DNA of 49,457 nucleotides. Source: JAJFUG01 sp964473155. Lineage in GTDB: Bacteria; Gemmatimonadota; Glassbacteria; GWA2-58-10. The stretch spans positions 1 to 49,457 of the forward strand of contig CAYYNT010000028.1 in NCBI GenBank assembly GCA_964473155.1, in the 5' to 3' direction. Below the pieces are notes generated by a model, which worked only from the letters and a program-made list of their open reading frames with translations, searched no databases and was not told where the DNA came from. This document shows, piece by piece, positions 8,199 to 17,682 of the stretch. Position 1 is the first letter of the stretch. Every line of letters begins with the position of its first letter. A program made the position numbers and the translations under genes.

Positions 8199-10289
8199 CT
8201 ACTGGTTTCCTTCCTCTTCCATGGCCGCCACTTTGGACAGCTTGATCCGGTTCTGCTTGTCAATCCCGATCAGCTTGACCTTGAACCGGTCTCCGACCTT
8301 GACCACTGATTCGACATCCTTGACCCGTGTCTTTTCAAGCTCCGAGACATGCACGAGACCCTCGCGGCCGGGCATGAACTCGACAAAAGCGCCGAAAGAG
8401 GTCACGGTCTTCACCACGCTGTTGTATATCCGTCCTATTTCAGGTTCGGCGGCTATCTCGTTGATCCGGTCGATTGCGATGTTGCAGGCGTTCTCGTCCG
8501 ACGAGGCGATAGTAACCGTTCCGTCGTCCTCGATCTCGATCTTCGCTCCCGACTCCTCCGTGATCTTGCGGATCATCTTGCCGCCGGGACCGATCACTTC
8601 ACGGATCTTGTCCGGATGTATCTTGATAGTCACAATCCGGGGCGCGTAGGGGCTTATCTCGGTGCGCGGACTGTCGATCGCCTTGTCCATCAGGTTCAGT
8701 ATGTGATTGTAGCCTGTAATGGCCTGCTGCATCGCCTCACCAAGCACGGCCAGCGGTATGCCGCCCATCTTGCTGTCGAGCTGGAAGGCGGTCAGGCCCT
8801 CCCGGCTCCCGGCCACCTTGAAATCCATGTCGCCGAGATGGTCCTCGATCCCCAGGATGTCGCTGAGAACGGCGTGCCTGCCGTCCTCGAAAATCAGTCC
8901 CATTGCGATCCCGGCCACCGCCCTTTTCAACGGCACCCCGGCATCCATAAGCGCCAGCGAACCGCCGCAGACAGTGGCCATTGAACTGGAACCGTTGGAC
9001 TCCAGGATGTCCGACACCAGACGCACGGTGTACGGAAAACCCGTAATGTCTATCATAGGGCGAATAGCCCGCTCGGCCAGCGCCCCGTGCCCGATCTCCC
9101 GGCGGCCCGGGCCGCGCGGAATCCCGACCTCGCCCACACTGAACGACGGGAAATTGTAATGCAGCATGAAAGTCTTGCGGAACTCGGCCTGCTCTATCGA
9201 GTCGATAACCTGGCTGTCCATGCTTGTGCCGAGTGTAGCTGAAACCAGGGCCTGGGTCTGCCCGCGGGTGAAGAGCGCCGAGCCGTGCACGCGTGGCAGC
9301 ACCTGGATTTCACAGGTAATCTGGCGGATGTCGGTGGTCGAGCGCCCGTCAACCCGGCGTCCCTGCTCCAGCACCATCCGGCGCATCTTTTCCTTTTCCA
9401 GCTCGCCGATCACCGAGGATATCTCTTTTTCCATTTCGGGATATTCCTCGGCCAGATCGTCGATCGTATCGGCCACGAGCTGATTGTAAGTCTCCTCGCG
9501 GGCCTGCTTTTCGGCGATTGTCAGGATGTCATCCAGCGGGCCGGTGACCTTGCCGCGCACCAGGTCGCGAAGCTTCTGGTCCATTTCGCGGGCCACAAAA
9601 GCCTGCTTTGCCGCTCCGGCCTGGCCGGTCAACTCCGCGATCAGTTCGATCACCTCGGCGATGCCTTTCTGGGCAAATTCCAGAGCGCCCAGAACCACCG
9701 TCGACGAAAGTTCGTTCGCTCCTCCCTCGACCATCACGATATCAGTCCGGGTGCCGGCGACAGTCAGATCGAGACTGCTGGAATCCATCTGTCCGAAAGT
9801 GGGATTCAGCACGTACTGCCCGTCGATATAGCCTACCCGGACCGAGGCCACGGTGTCCGTAACCGGTATGTGGCTGATCGAGAGCGCCGCGCTCGCCGCT
9901 ATCAGGCCCAGCACATCCGCCTGGTTTTCCTGGTCCGCGCTCAGCACGGTCAGCATCACCATGACATCGTGGTTGTAGCCTTTCGGGAACAGCGGCCGGA
10001 TAGGACGGTCCACCTGGCGGGCGCAAAGTATCTCGCGCTCACTCGGTTTCCCCTCACGCTTGAAAAATCCGCCTGGAATTTTTCCTCCGGCGAACGCGCG
10101 TTCACGGTAGTCCACGAACAGGGGCAGAAAGTCCGTCCCCGGCTTAGGCTCCTTGCTCGCCACCACAGCGGCCAGGATGACCGTGTCGCCGTAACGCACC
10201 AGCGCGGCGCCATGCGCCTGCTTGGCCATTCGTCCTGTTTCGATTGAAAGCGGTCTCCCGCCTATGATACGTTCTACTCTGTAAATCAT
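8199..10289 (-). CDS. pnp: polyribonucleotide nucleotidyltransferase (PNPase)
   Basis: Phosphorolytic 3'-5' exoribonuclease of mRNA decay, active as a trimer. The 696-aa protein has two RNase PH domains (about 10-230 and 310-540), then a KH domain (TIKIHPDKIREVIGPGGKMI) and a C-terminal S1 domain (GRIYNSVVKTVTSFGAFVEF). Length and order are standard. ATG is preceded by GGAAGGA. The 164-bp gap to rpsO is the place for the leader through which PNPase autoregulates in other bacteria, but I could not identify a convincing processing hairpin there. Confidence 0.97.
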   Translation of the reverse strand: MIYRVERIIGGRPLSIETGRMAKQAHGAALVRYGDTVILAAVVASKEPKPGTDFLPLFVDYRERAFAGGKIPGGFFKREGKPSEREILCARQVDRPIRPLFPKGYNHDVMVMLTVLSADQENQADVLGLIAASAALSISHIPVTDTVASVRVGYIDGQYVLNPTFGQMDSSSLDLTVAGTRTDIVMVEGGANELSSTVVLGALEFAQKGIAEVIELIAELTGQAGAAKQAFVAREMDQKLRDLVRGKVTGPLDDILTIAEKQAREETYNQLVADTIDDLAEEYPEMEKEISSVIGELEKEKMRRMVLEQGRRVDGRSTTDIRQITCEIQVLPRVHGSALFTRGQTQALVSATLGTSMDSQVIDSIEQAEFRKTFMLHYNFPSFSVGEVGIPRGPGRREIGHGALAERAIRPMIDITGFPYTVRLVSDILESNGSSSMATVCGGSLALMDAGVPLKRAVAGIAMGLIFEDGRHAVLSDILGIEDHLGDMDFKVAGSREGLTAFQLDSKMGGIPLAVLGEAMQQAITGYNHILNLMDKAIDSPRTEISPYAPRIVTIKIHPDKIREVIGPGGKMIRKITEESGAKIEIEDDGTVTIASSDENACNIAIDRINEIAAEPEIGRIYNSVVKTVTSFGAFVEFMPGREGLVHVSELEKTRVKDVESVVKVGDRFKVKLIGIDKQNRIKLSKVAAMEEEGNQ

Positions 10290-10453
10290 GTGATTCCTTC
10301 CGCTTTGTGATTTGAATAAGCCGATTATCTTCGGGGACCGCCCGAAATTTCAGGTCCGTAAACCGGGTCTTCCGACAAGCGGAAAGATTTACGCCGCCCT
10401 TATTCCGACAGGCTTACTCGCGCCGCGGCCTCGATGGACGCGGCCTGAATGAG

Positions 10454-10723
10454 TTACTTGCGCAACTGGAGCCTTCCGATAAGCTCCTTGTATTCGTTAA
10501 AATCGTTCCGGCGCAGGTAATCGAGCAGGCGCTTGCGCTGACCGACCAGCTTCAGCAGTCCCCGGCGGGAATGATGGTCCTTTTTATGACTTTTGAAATG
10601 CTCGGTCAGGTTGCGAATCCTTTCGGTAAGGATCGCCACCTGTATGGCGGACGAACCGACATCCTTCTCACTCTTGCGGTACTGCTCGATCAGTCCGGCC
10701 TTGACTTCATTCGTGATGCTCAT
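10454..10723 (-). CDS. rpsO: 30S ribosomal protein S15
   Basis: The 89-aa primary 16S-binding protein of the small-subunit platform, with standard length and motifs (GSSAIQVAILTERI, LTEHFKSHKKDHHSRRGL, KRLLDYLRR). A strong GGAGGG lies six bases before the ATG. It sits in the widespread order truB-ribF-rpsO-pnp. A short hairpin in the leader (10748-10763) could take part in S15 autoregulation, by analogy with other bacteria. Confidence 0.97.
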   Translation of the reverse strand: MSITNEVKAGLIEQYRKSEKDVGSSAIQVAILTERIRNLTEHFKSHKKDHHSRRGLLKLVGQRKRLLDYLRRNDFNEYKELIGRLQLRK

Positions 10724-10747
10724 CTACTACCCTCCAGATGCTGACTC

Positions 10748-10763
10748 AGGTTGAAAACAACCT
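10748..10763 (-). promoter_or_regulatory. leader hairpin upstream of rpsO
   Basis: AGGTTG-TTTT-CAACCT on the minus strand makes a 6-bp stem 25 bases upstream of the rpsO start. S15 represses its own mRNA through leader structures in several phyla, so this is a plausible target. A weak promoter-like pair (CTGCAA, 16 bp, TATAAA; 10796-10769) lies just upstream. Both are suggestive only. Confidence 0.35.
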
Positions 10764-10823
10764 TTTGGTTTATAGATATTGACGGCTTATTTGCAGGTTT
10801 CCCGGCATCCGTTCCGCCGGGTG

Positions 10824-11759
10824 TTAAAGTCTTTCAAACACTTCTCTCACAGCCCGGTCATCCCTCTCCATCTGGCTGACCAGCTCACCGGCATCCTTGA
10901 AACTGAGGATCGGCCGGATTCGCTCGATCACCTCCACCTCCAGGACCTGCCCGTAGAGGTCGCCGCTGAAATCGTACAGGTTCAATTCCAGGACCGGCCT
11001 TTCCTCGCCGAAAGTGGGCCGGGGGCCCCAATGCAGCGCTCCGCGAACAAACTGTCCGTTAAGATTCAGCCGCGCGGCATAGATTCCAGGCTGAAAAAGC
11101 TGCTTGCGATCGAACACCGGCATCAGGTTGGCGGTCGGATGCCCCAACTCACGCCCTCGTCCCGCGCCATGCACCACTCTGCCAGTGAACGAGTAGAACC
11201 TTCCGAGCAACCGCGCCGCACCCTGCATGTCTCCAACATCAAGCGCCCTCCGGATTCTCGAACTTGAAACCGGGATGCCGTTTTCCAGCACGGGCGGCAC
11301 TCGTGTAAGAGAGAATCCCATACGGCCGGAAAGCTCGGCAAGCACTCTTTCACCGCCGGCGCGGTCTTTTCCGAACGCATGGTCGTAACCCACGACCAGG
11401 GCTTTCATCCGGTAGCGTTCCAGCAGGCACCCGACTACAAAACGTTCGGGCGTTGACTGCGACAGTTGCCTGTCGAACCGGACCACGGCCATGTAATCCA
11501 GGCCGCGAGCGGAAATAAGCTTTATCTTTGAATCCGTGCTGGTCAGAAGGCCGAATGCAGCCTCCGGCTGAAGAACATGCCGCGGGTGAGGGTCAAAAGT
11601 GACCATCAGAGAGCGTAAATTCTGCTCCCGCGCAGTCCTGACCAGTTCCTCAAGTATATGGACATGCCCCCGGTGCACTCCGTCGAACGTCCCGACAGTA
11701 ACAGCCGTGCCATTTTCCGCCGGAAACTCCCGGGAGTCCCCATCCTTCCAGACTTCCAT
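10824..11759 (-). CDS. ribF: bifunctional riboflavin kinase / FAD synthetase
   Basis: Converts riboflavin to FMN and then FAD. At 311 aa it has the expected two domains: the N-terminal FMN adenylyltransferase (VTVGTFDGVHRGHVHIL, then VVGYDHAFGKDRAGG and SSSRIRRAL) and the C-terminal riboflavin kinase (GRELGHPTANL and the acidic VLELNLYDFSGDLYG). Cofactor supply matters here because HoxF uses FMN. It sits between truB (45 bp upstream) and rpsO. Confidence 0.95.
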   Translation of the reverse strand: MEVWKDGDSREFPAENGTAVTVGTFDGVHRGHVHILEELVRTAREQNLRSLMVTFDPHPRHVLQPEAAFGLLTSTDSKIKLISARGLDYMAVVRFDRQLSQSTPERFVVGCLLERYRMKALVVGYDHAFGKDRAGGERVLAELSGRMGFSLTRVPPVLENGIPVSSSRIRRALDVGDMQGAARLLGRFYSFTGRVVHGAGRGRELGHPTANLMPVFDRKQLFQPGIYAARLNLNGQFVRGALHWGPRPTFGEERPVLELNLYDFSGDLYGQVLEVEVIERIRPILSFKDAGELVSQMERDDRAVREVFERL

Positions 11760-11804
11760 CGAATAATCCTCGGAGAGCCGGTGCTATCACTCCCAGCCCA
11801 TCTT

Positions 11805-12785
11805 TCACGCGGCCGGGAAGGCCTCAACCATCAGACGGCGCGGCCGGAGCACACCGGCTCCCCGCCCGATCAGCTCCAGCACTCCGACTCCCAGAAAAGA
11901 ACCGTCCGGCGCGTGCAATCTCACGTCATTCGGTCCAATCTTATAATCATCTTCCAGTAAAACGGCTCCGTCCGCCAGTTCGAGGCTGCGACCGAAAGAC
12001 AAACTCTGCCTCCCGTCTTCCGTCACCCTCACGGCCGGTAAATGCTGCATTCCCTGCTCTACCGGCAACAGAAAGGCTTTTCTGGCCTCAACACCGTCCA
12101 AAACCGAAAGCTCATCTAAAGTAACCGCGCCATCCAGACTGAAAAATCCCACCCGGGTGCGCACCAGTTCCTCAAGCAGTCCTCCCGTTCCCAGTTTTGC
12201 TCCCAGGTCACGGGCAAAAGAACGCATATAAGTCCCGGCCGAGCATACGACTTCCACCTCGATACTCGGCAAATTCATTGACAGTATTACAATCCTGTCA
12301 ATGCGCACATTCGCCGGGCGCAACGCCGGGATCTTGCCGCGCCGGGCCAGGGTATAGGCCGGCACGCCCTCGATTTTCTTGGAACTGTAGCTGGGCGGCA
12401 TCTGATTTATCACGCCCAGAAAAGATGTCAACAGCTTTTCCAGCTCTGTCTTGCCGCCCACCGCGGCCTCTATATCACCCTCGAACCTGCCGGTTATCGC
12501 TCCCTCGGCATCGTCCGTGGCGCTGGTCTCGCCCAGGCGGATAACGGCGCGGTAGACCTTGTCCTGATTTGAAAGGTACGAGGCGAAACGTGTCGCTCCA
12601 CCCAGACACATCACCAGCAGGCCCGAGGCCAGAGGGTCCAACGTACCGGTATGACCGACCTTGCGCAGCCCGAACAGCCGCCGGACGCTGTTCACCACGT
12701 CGTGACTCGTCGGCCCCACGGGTTTGTGCATCAGGAGGATGCCGCGCGGACCCGTCTGCCCGGCCACAGGCTCACGGCTTTTCAC
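11805..12785 (-). CDS. truB: tRNA pseudouridine(55) synthase TruB
   Basis: Makes pseudouridine 55 in the T-loop of tRNAs. The 326-aa protein has KPVGPTSHDVV near the N-terminus and the catalytic Asp in HTGTLDPLASGLL. A C-terminal PUA-like region (after about residue 245) completes the family layout. The start is GTG at 12785, which overlaps the rbfA stop by four bases (GTGA), indicating translational coupling. Confidence 0.95.
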   Translation of the reverse strand: MKSREPVAGQTGPRGILLMHKPVGPTSHDVVNSVRRLFGLRKVGHTGTLDPLASGLLVMCLGGATRFASYLSNQDKVYRAVIRLGETSATDDAEGAITGRFEGDIEAAVGGKTELEKLLTSFLGVINQMPPSYSSKKIEGVPAYTLARRGKIPALRPANVRIDRIVILSMNLPSIEVEVVCSAGTYMRSFARDLGAKLGTGGLLEELVRTRVGFFSLDGAVTLDELSVLDGVEARKAFLLPVEQGMQHLPAVRVTEDGRQSLSFGRSLELADGAVLLEDDYKIGPNDVRLHAPDGSFLGVGVLELIGRGAGVLRPRRLMVEAFPAA

Positions 12786-13177
12786 GGCTGCTCTCCCTCA
12801 CCCGTCTCCGTCTCGCCCCGCTCCTCGCGCTCATAGCGCAACAGATCGAGCAGCCCATCGATGCGCGCCGCATTCTGCAGGCTTGTATCGAGACGGAAAT
12901 GCAGTCCCGGCAGGTATTTCAAATAGCAACGCTGTCCGAGCGCCGCCCGGATGAAACCGGATGCCCGCTCCAGGGCCTCCAGGGCCGGTTTCTTATCCTC
13001 GCCGGGGACAGAAACGAACACGGTCGCCTCGCGCAGATCATCCGCGCAACGCACCGCAGTCACCGTCACCTCTGTCAGCCGCGGGTCACGAACCCCGAAA
13101 CGTATAATGCCGCCGATCTCGCGATGCAGCAGTTCGCCGACACGGTCGCTTCTTTTGAACGCATGCTGTCTTGTCAT
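12782..13177 (-). CDS. rbfA: ribosome-binding factor A
   Basis: A 131-aa 30S maturation factor with a single KH-like domain: RSDRVGELLHREIGGII, then DLREATVFVSVPG and YLPGLHFRLDTSL. A longer reading to 13315 exists but overlaps the upstream gene and adds an unrelated sequence; the ATG at 13177 starts at the conserved N-terminus. It overlaps the stop of the upstream YlxP-like gene by a single base (TAATG), and its own stop overlaps truB. The C-terminal tail is Glu/Gly-rich. Confidence 0.93.
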   Translation of the reverse strand: MTRQHAFKRSDRVGELLHREIGGIIRFGVRDPRLTEVTVTAVRCADDLREATVFVSVPGEDKKPALEALERASGFIRAALGQRCYLKYLPGLHFRLDTSLQNAARIDGLLDLLRYEREERGETETGEGEQP

Positions 13178-13458
13178 TACAGGAACTGCATCCTCTGGCC
13201 GATCATCATCACCTGGCCGTCGGAAGCCACCAGGTCCGAGACTTTGGAAAGCACCTGGTTGGCAAAGCGCTGCTCGTTGGCCACTATCGCCACCGCTATT
13301 GTCGAGCGCTGCCAACTGTCAAGCTGATCCACCTCGGCCACTGAAACGTTGAATTTATTGCTGATCCTGGCTTTAAGACGGTTCAGCACGCCACGTTTCG
13401 ACTTGAGCGACTGAATCCCATCCAGATGCAGCTCGAATTCGCAAACTCCGATAACCAT
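13177..13458 (-). CDS. DUF503 (YlxP-like) protein
   Basis: A 93-aa single-domain protein matching DUF503/YlxP: it opens VIGVCEFELHLDGIQSLKSK, continues with a basic helix RGVLNRLKARISNKFNVSVAEV and ends in a small beta element. YlxP proteins are encoded between infB and rbfA in many bacteria, exactly as here. A role in ribosome assembly is suspected from the neighbourhood but not proven. The ATG lies 25 bp after the infB stop. Confidence 0.92.
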   Translation of the reverse strand: MVIGVCEFELHLDGIQSLKSKRGVLNRLKARISNKFNVSVAEVDQLDSWQRSTIAVAIVANEQRFANQVLSKVSDLVASDGQVMMIGQRMQFL

Positions 13459-13483
13459 GCAGGACCAATGCCCACGCCGGGCC

Positions 13484-15763
13484 TCAGGAGGAAAGCTGAC
13501 GCTTAACCTCTTCGATTATATAAGTCTCGATAACGTCGCCAGCCTTGATATCCATAAAATTCTCGAGGCGAATGCCGCACTCGAATCCGGCATTAACCTC
13601 GCGTACATCATCCTTCACGCGCTTCAGCGAGGCGATTGTTCCCTCCCACACCACCACGCCGTCACGCACCAGACGCGCTTTATGGTTGCGGTTAACCGTG
13701 CCGCTCGAGACATGGCAACCGGCAATCGCGCCGACTTTGGAGAGCTTGAACACCTGGCGCACAGCCACAGTGCTCTGCAGGCTCTCGCGCTGCTCGGCGG
13801 TCAGAAGTCCCTCCATCGCCTTGCGGATATCATCGACAGTCTCGTAGATGACCCGGTAGAGGCGGATATCGACTCCCTCGCGCTGGGCTGTTTCGCGCGC
13901 CTTGACATCCGGCCGCACATGGAAGCCGATGATAATGGCGTCGGAGGCCGAGGCCAGGATAACGTCATTCTCACTGATCGCGCCTACACCGCGATGGATC
14001 ACCTCGACCTTCACCTCATGGGTCGAAAGCTTCTCCAGAGCGTCACTCAGCGCCTCCACCGACCCGTCCACATCGCCCTTGATAATCAGGTGCAGAGTAT
14101 GGACCTCGCCGGCCTCGATCCGCTCGTAAAGCTGGCCGAGAGTCATCTTGTGGTGGCGGTTGAAATCCTGCTCGCGCTTAAGCCGCTGGCGTATGTTCGA
14201 AATGCCCTTGGCCTCGCGTTCCTCGCGCATCACATGGAACGTATCGCCCGCCTGCGGCACCCCGCCGAAACCCAGGACCTGCACCGGGGATGAGGGGCCC
14301 TCCTCGGTCAGATGTTCGCCGCGCTCGTTCCGCATGGCGCGGACACGCCCGGAAACCAGCCCGCAGATAAACGGATCGCCCACATGCAGGCATCCGGCGG
14401 TAAGAAGGACCGTGGCCACCGGTCCCATGCCGCGGTCGAGCTTGGCCTCGATCACCACCCCGCGGGCCGGGCCGGTCTGCACCGCGGTAAGCTCCATCAT
14501 CTCGGCCTGAAGGAGAATCAGCTCCATAAGCTTTTCAACACCGATGCCCTTTTTCGCGCTGATCTCAGCGCAGAGCACCTTCCCGCCGAACTCCTCGATC
14601 AACAGTCCGTGATTGGCCAGGGTCTGCTTGGTTTTGCCCGGATTGGCCTGGGGCAGATCAATTTTATTTATCGCCACAATTATCGGCACGCCGGCGGCCC
14701 TGGCATGGTTCATCGCTTCCAGGGTCTGCGGCTGAACCGCGTCATCCGCAGCCACTACCAGCACCACTATGTCAGTTACCTGCGCCCCGCGGGCGCGCAT
14801 CGAGGTGAACGCCTCGTGGCCGGGCGTGTCCAGGAAACAGACAGTCCCGCCCTCGGTCTCGACTTTATAGGCGCCGATATGCTGCGTTATACCGCCCGCC
14901 TCGCCGGTGACAACGCTGGTCTTGCGGATATAATCGAGCAGAGTGGTTTTACCGTGGTCGACATGCCCCATCACCGTCACTATCGGAGCGCGGCGGGTCG
15001 GGACCACTCCATCGCCCACAACTTCCTCGACCACTTCCTGCAACAATTCCTGACCGTATTCCTCGGCGTGAATCGCCTTGAAGCCGAATTCTTCACAGAT
15101 CAGGCTGATCGTCTCAAAATCCAGGCGCTGGTTGACCGTAACCATCAAACCCAGGTCTATACAGGTGGAAATCAGCGTGGCGGCGGGAATGTCGATAAGA
15201 TCGCTCAACTCGGCCAGTGAAATGAACTCCATCACCCGGACGCTCTTTTCCGGCTCGTGCGTCTCGACTACCTCCGCAACTCCAGCAACCGGGCGGCGGC
15301 GCTTTTTCTTGCGCACTCCGGCGTCGATCTTGGCCAATGTCTTGCGGATATTATCGGCGATGACTTTCTGGCTGACCTGTTTTTTCTTCTTTTTCTTTTT
15401 ACCCCAGGCCTTGACCTGTGAACGGTCCTCTTCCTCCTGCACCGGCGCGGGGGTCTGCGTCGTGGCCCGCTCTGAATCAAAACGCTTACGCCGGACTGCA
15501 TTCCTGGGGCGGTGCGAATCGCGTTTTTTTTCCTGCTCATCGTCCTTTGCACGCGCGGGGACGATTTTCTTCCTGTTTTCGATTTTCTGTCTTACGGCGG
15601 CTTTTTCCTGTGCGAGCTTCCTGGTGATAAGCTCAACTGTCTTTTCTTCGATAGTGCTCATATGGGAGCTAACCGGCAGGTTTATCTCCTCAAGGAGCTT
15701 TACCAGAGCCTCGCTCGAGATATCGAAGTCTTTTGCCACCTGATATACGCGATATCCGGCCAA
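13484..15763 (-). CDS. infB: translation initiation factor IF-2
   Basis: GTPase that brings initiator fMet-tRNA to the 30S subunit. At 759 aa it is a short-to-medium IF-2. An IF2-N module lies at residues 3-50; a basic linker with a run of lysines follows (about 123-130), then a second IF2-N-like module around 180-230. The G domain has GHVDHGKTTLLDYI (G1), DTPGHEAF (G3) and NKIDLP (G4), and domains II-IV follow. The start is TTG at 15763, with GAGGAG six to seven bases upstream. It probably has its own promoter at 15924-15952. The ylxR and L7Ae-like genes usually found between nusA and infB are missing. Confidence 0.96.
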   Translation of the reverse strand: MAGYRVYQVAKDFDISSEALVKLLEEINLPVSSHMSTIEEKTVELITRKLAQEKAAVRQKIENRKKIVPARAKDDEQEKKRDSHRPRNAVRRKRFDSERATTQTPAPVQEEEDRSQVKAWGKKKKKKKQVSQKVIADNIRKTLAKIDAGVRKKKRRRPVAGVAEVVETHEPEKSVRVMEFISLAELSDLIDIPAATLISTCIDLGLMVTVNQRLDFETISLICEEFGFKAIHAEEYGQELLQEVVEEVVGDGVVPTRRAPIVTVMGHVDHGKTTLLDYIRKTSVVTGEAGGITQHIGAYKVETEGGTVCFLDTPGHEAFTSMRARGAQVTDIVVLVVAADDAVQPQTLEAMNHARAAGVPIIVAINKIDLPQANPGKTKQTLANHGLLIEEFGGKVLCAEISAKKGIGVEKLMELILLQAEMMELTAVQTGPARGVVIEAKLDRGMGPVATVLLTAGCLHVGDPFICGLVSGRVRAMRNERGEHLTEEGPSSPVQVLGFGGVPQAGDTFHVMREEREAKGISNIRQRLKREQDFNRHHKMTLGQLYERIEAGEVHTLHLIIKGDVDGSVEALSDALEKLSTHEVKVEVIHRGVGAISENDVILASASDAIIIGFHVRPDVKARETAQREGVDIRLYRVIYETVDDIRKAMEGLLTAEQRESLQSTVAVRQVFKLSKVGAIAGCHVSSGTVNRNHKARLVRDGVVVWEGTIASLKRVKDDVREVNAGFECGIRLENFMDIKAGDVIETYIIEEVKRQLSS

Positions 15764-15923
15764 AGTCTTCTCCTCAATTTGAAATTACATCCATAACCGC
15801 CGAACCACAGGTCCCCCGAATCCTTCGCGGAACCGCTCGAACCGTCAGCGAAAACCGAACAGAACTGCCCGTATCCTGTTTCCTGCTCCCATAGACAAAA
15901 GGCAGGAATTCCAATATCCATCT

Positions 15924-15952
15924 ATAATAGCAGCATGATAGCTATTTGTAAA
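15924..15952 (-). promoter_or_regulatory. sigma-70-type promoter for infB, TTTACA-N17-TATTAT
   Basis: On the minus strand TTTACA (15952-15947) and TATTAT (15929-15924) are exactly 17 bp apart, each one mismatch from consensus. A palindrome CTATTT-AC-AAATAG overlaps the -35 box, and AATAGC/GCTATT repeats flank the spacer, so a repressor could bind. The 245-bp nusA-infB gap holds no gene, and the promoter leaves a leader of about 150 nt. Confidence 0.6.
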
Positions 15953-16008
15953 TAGTTTATCCTGTTATTGATATTCCGTGCCGTTAATATGTGACACCCG
16001 GCCCTGGA

Positions 16009-17601
16009 TTATTCCTCATCCTCGGAATAATGTTCCACCAGGTAATCAACTATTTCCTTTATCCGTACGGCGGTCTTGCGTCCTATCCCCTTGACTCCGG
16101 TCAGTTCTTCCAGATCGGCCAGCACAAGCTGATAGAAACTGTCGTAACCCGCGGCCTCGAGTTTCTCTCTGATCGCGGGCGTGATCGCCTCGATAAGGTG
16201 GAGCGGGAAATCCTCGACCGGCAGGCTGTCGATAAACTCCTGCTGCTCGGGATCGAGCTTATTCAGGTTACGTCGAGCCCCGCTCTCATATTCCTCCACT
16301 TCCTCCTCAATCTCATCCTCAGCCACTGCGGCGCCGCTGTCTGCTTCCGGTTCTGATACGGCCTTCTGCTCGACCGGCTCTTCTTCGGGCATCCCGGCGG
16401 CGCTTTCCTCGGGGATGGCCTCAGGGATTACCTCAGCGGCAGGCTCCTGCACCGGAACCGTTTCAGCCTTAACCGCGGCCTTCTCCTCCGGTTCCGATAC
16501 AGCCGCTTCCTCGACCGTTGTTTTTTTCGGTCCGAAAATGCCGGCCAGGCCCTCATCCCGCTGGATCATGAAATCTTTCTTGGTCATCAGCTCGATTTTC
16601 CAGCCTGTAAGCTTCGAGGCCAGACGCACGTTCTGCCCGTTCTTGCCGATAGCCAGCGAGAGCTGATCGTCCTCGATCACCACATTAACCACACCGTCCT
16701 CGCGGTTTATCGTGGTGCGGTATATCTTGGCCGGATTGAGCGCGGCGCGCACATACTCCTGCGCCTCATCGCTGTAAGGGATTATATCGATCCGCTCGCC
16801 GCCCAGTTCGTTGACCACGGCCTGCACACGGCTGCCCTTGAGACCCACGCAGGCCCCCACCGCATCGATGTGATCATCATGTGAATAGACCGCGATCTTG
16901 GCCCGGCTGCCTGCCTCGCGCACCACACCACGGATGTCGATGATCCCCTGGTATATTTCAGGCACCTCAAGCTGGAACAGAGCTTTAAGGAAAGACTCGC
17001 TCGTGCGGCTCAGGATAAGCTGCGGCCCTTTTGTGGTCTCACGGATATCTATCAGGCAGGCGCGCACCGGATCACCCTGCTTGAAATGGTCTTTGCGATT
17101 GGTCTCCTTCATCGGCATGATCGCCTCGGTCTGCCGGTTCAGGAACACGACATAGTTACCGCGCTCCACCTGCTGGATAGTTCCCGAGAGCAGTTCGCCG
17201 ATCTTACCCGAGTATTCGGAACGGATCTTGTCGCGCTCCGCCTCGCGGATGCGCTGAATGACCACCTGCTTGGCCGCCTGAATCGCGTTGCGTCCGAATT
17301 CAGCAAAGGGGACCTCGGTCCAGAGTATCTCCTCGGGATTGATCTTCGGCTGAGTCAGGCGGGCTTCGGCTGCCGAAATCTGAGAAGAGGGATCATCCAC
17401 GGTTTCCACCACTTTACGTCCCACCTGAATCCGGATACGACCCTCGCGGGGTTCGATCTGGACTTTCACCTCGCAATTCGCCCCGTACCGCTTGCGCACA
17501 GCAGCCACAAGCCCGGCTTCGATCATTTCGATAAGCTCGATCTGACTGATGCTTTTCTCGCGTGCGATCTCGCCGAAGGCATCCAGAATCGGATTGATCA
17601 T
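16009..17601 (-). CDS. nusA: transcription termination/antitermination factor NusA
   Basis: RNA polymerase-binding factor that modulates pausing, termination and antitermination. The 530-aa protein has the NusA N-terminal domain (1-130), S1 (IGELLSGTIQQVERGNYVVF), two KH domains (DAVGACVGLKGSRVQAVVNE and AIGKNGQNVRLASKLTGW) up to about residue 345, and a helix-hairpin-helix module near the C-terminus (LEELTGVKGIGRKTAVRIKE, about 490-510). Between KH2 and the HhH is an acidic Ala/Pro/Glu-rich stretch of about 90 residues. It lies 81 bp after rimP, the usual order. Confidence 0.96.
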   Translation of the reverse strand: MINPILDAFGEIAREKSISQIELIEMIEAGLVAAVRKRYGANCEVKVQIEPREGRIRIQVGRKVVETVDDPSSQISAAEARLTQPKINPEEILWTEVPFAEFGRNAIQAAKQVVIQRIREAERDKIRSEYSGKIGELLSGTIQQVERGNYVVFLNRQTEAIMPMKETNRKDHFKQGDPVRACLIDIRETTKGPQLILSRTSESFLKALFQLEVPEIYQGIIDIRGVVREAGSRAKIAVYSHDDHIDAVGACVGLKGSRVQAVVNELGGERIDIIPYSDEAQEYVRAALNPAKIYRTTINREDGVVNVVIEDDQLSLAIGKNGQNVRLASKLTGWKIELMTKKDFMIQRDEGLAGIFGPKKTTVEEAAVSEPEEKAAVKAETVPVQEPAAEVIPEAIPEESAAGMPEEEPVEQKAVSEPEADSGAAVAEDEIEEEVEEYESGARRNLNKLDPEQQEFIDSLPVEDFPLHLIEAITPAIREKLEAAGYDSFYQLVLADLEELTGVKGIGRKTAVRIKEIVDYLVEHYSEDEE

Positions 17602-17682
17602 TTTAACAACTCCATCAGCAGCCTGATTTAAGGATTGAAAGCCTGTCTGCGAGCTTCAGAACTCTGCCCGTCAGATTACATG

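Noticed and set aside
10390..10450. Intrinsic terminator between rpsO and pnp
   Set aside because: The CGCGGCC repeats here are direct, not inverted, and no T-tract follows.
15700..15921. 73-aa frame across the infB start, considered as a YlxR or L7Ae gene
   Set aside because: It lacks any YlxR or L7Ae motif and overlaps the infB coding start.
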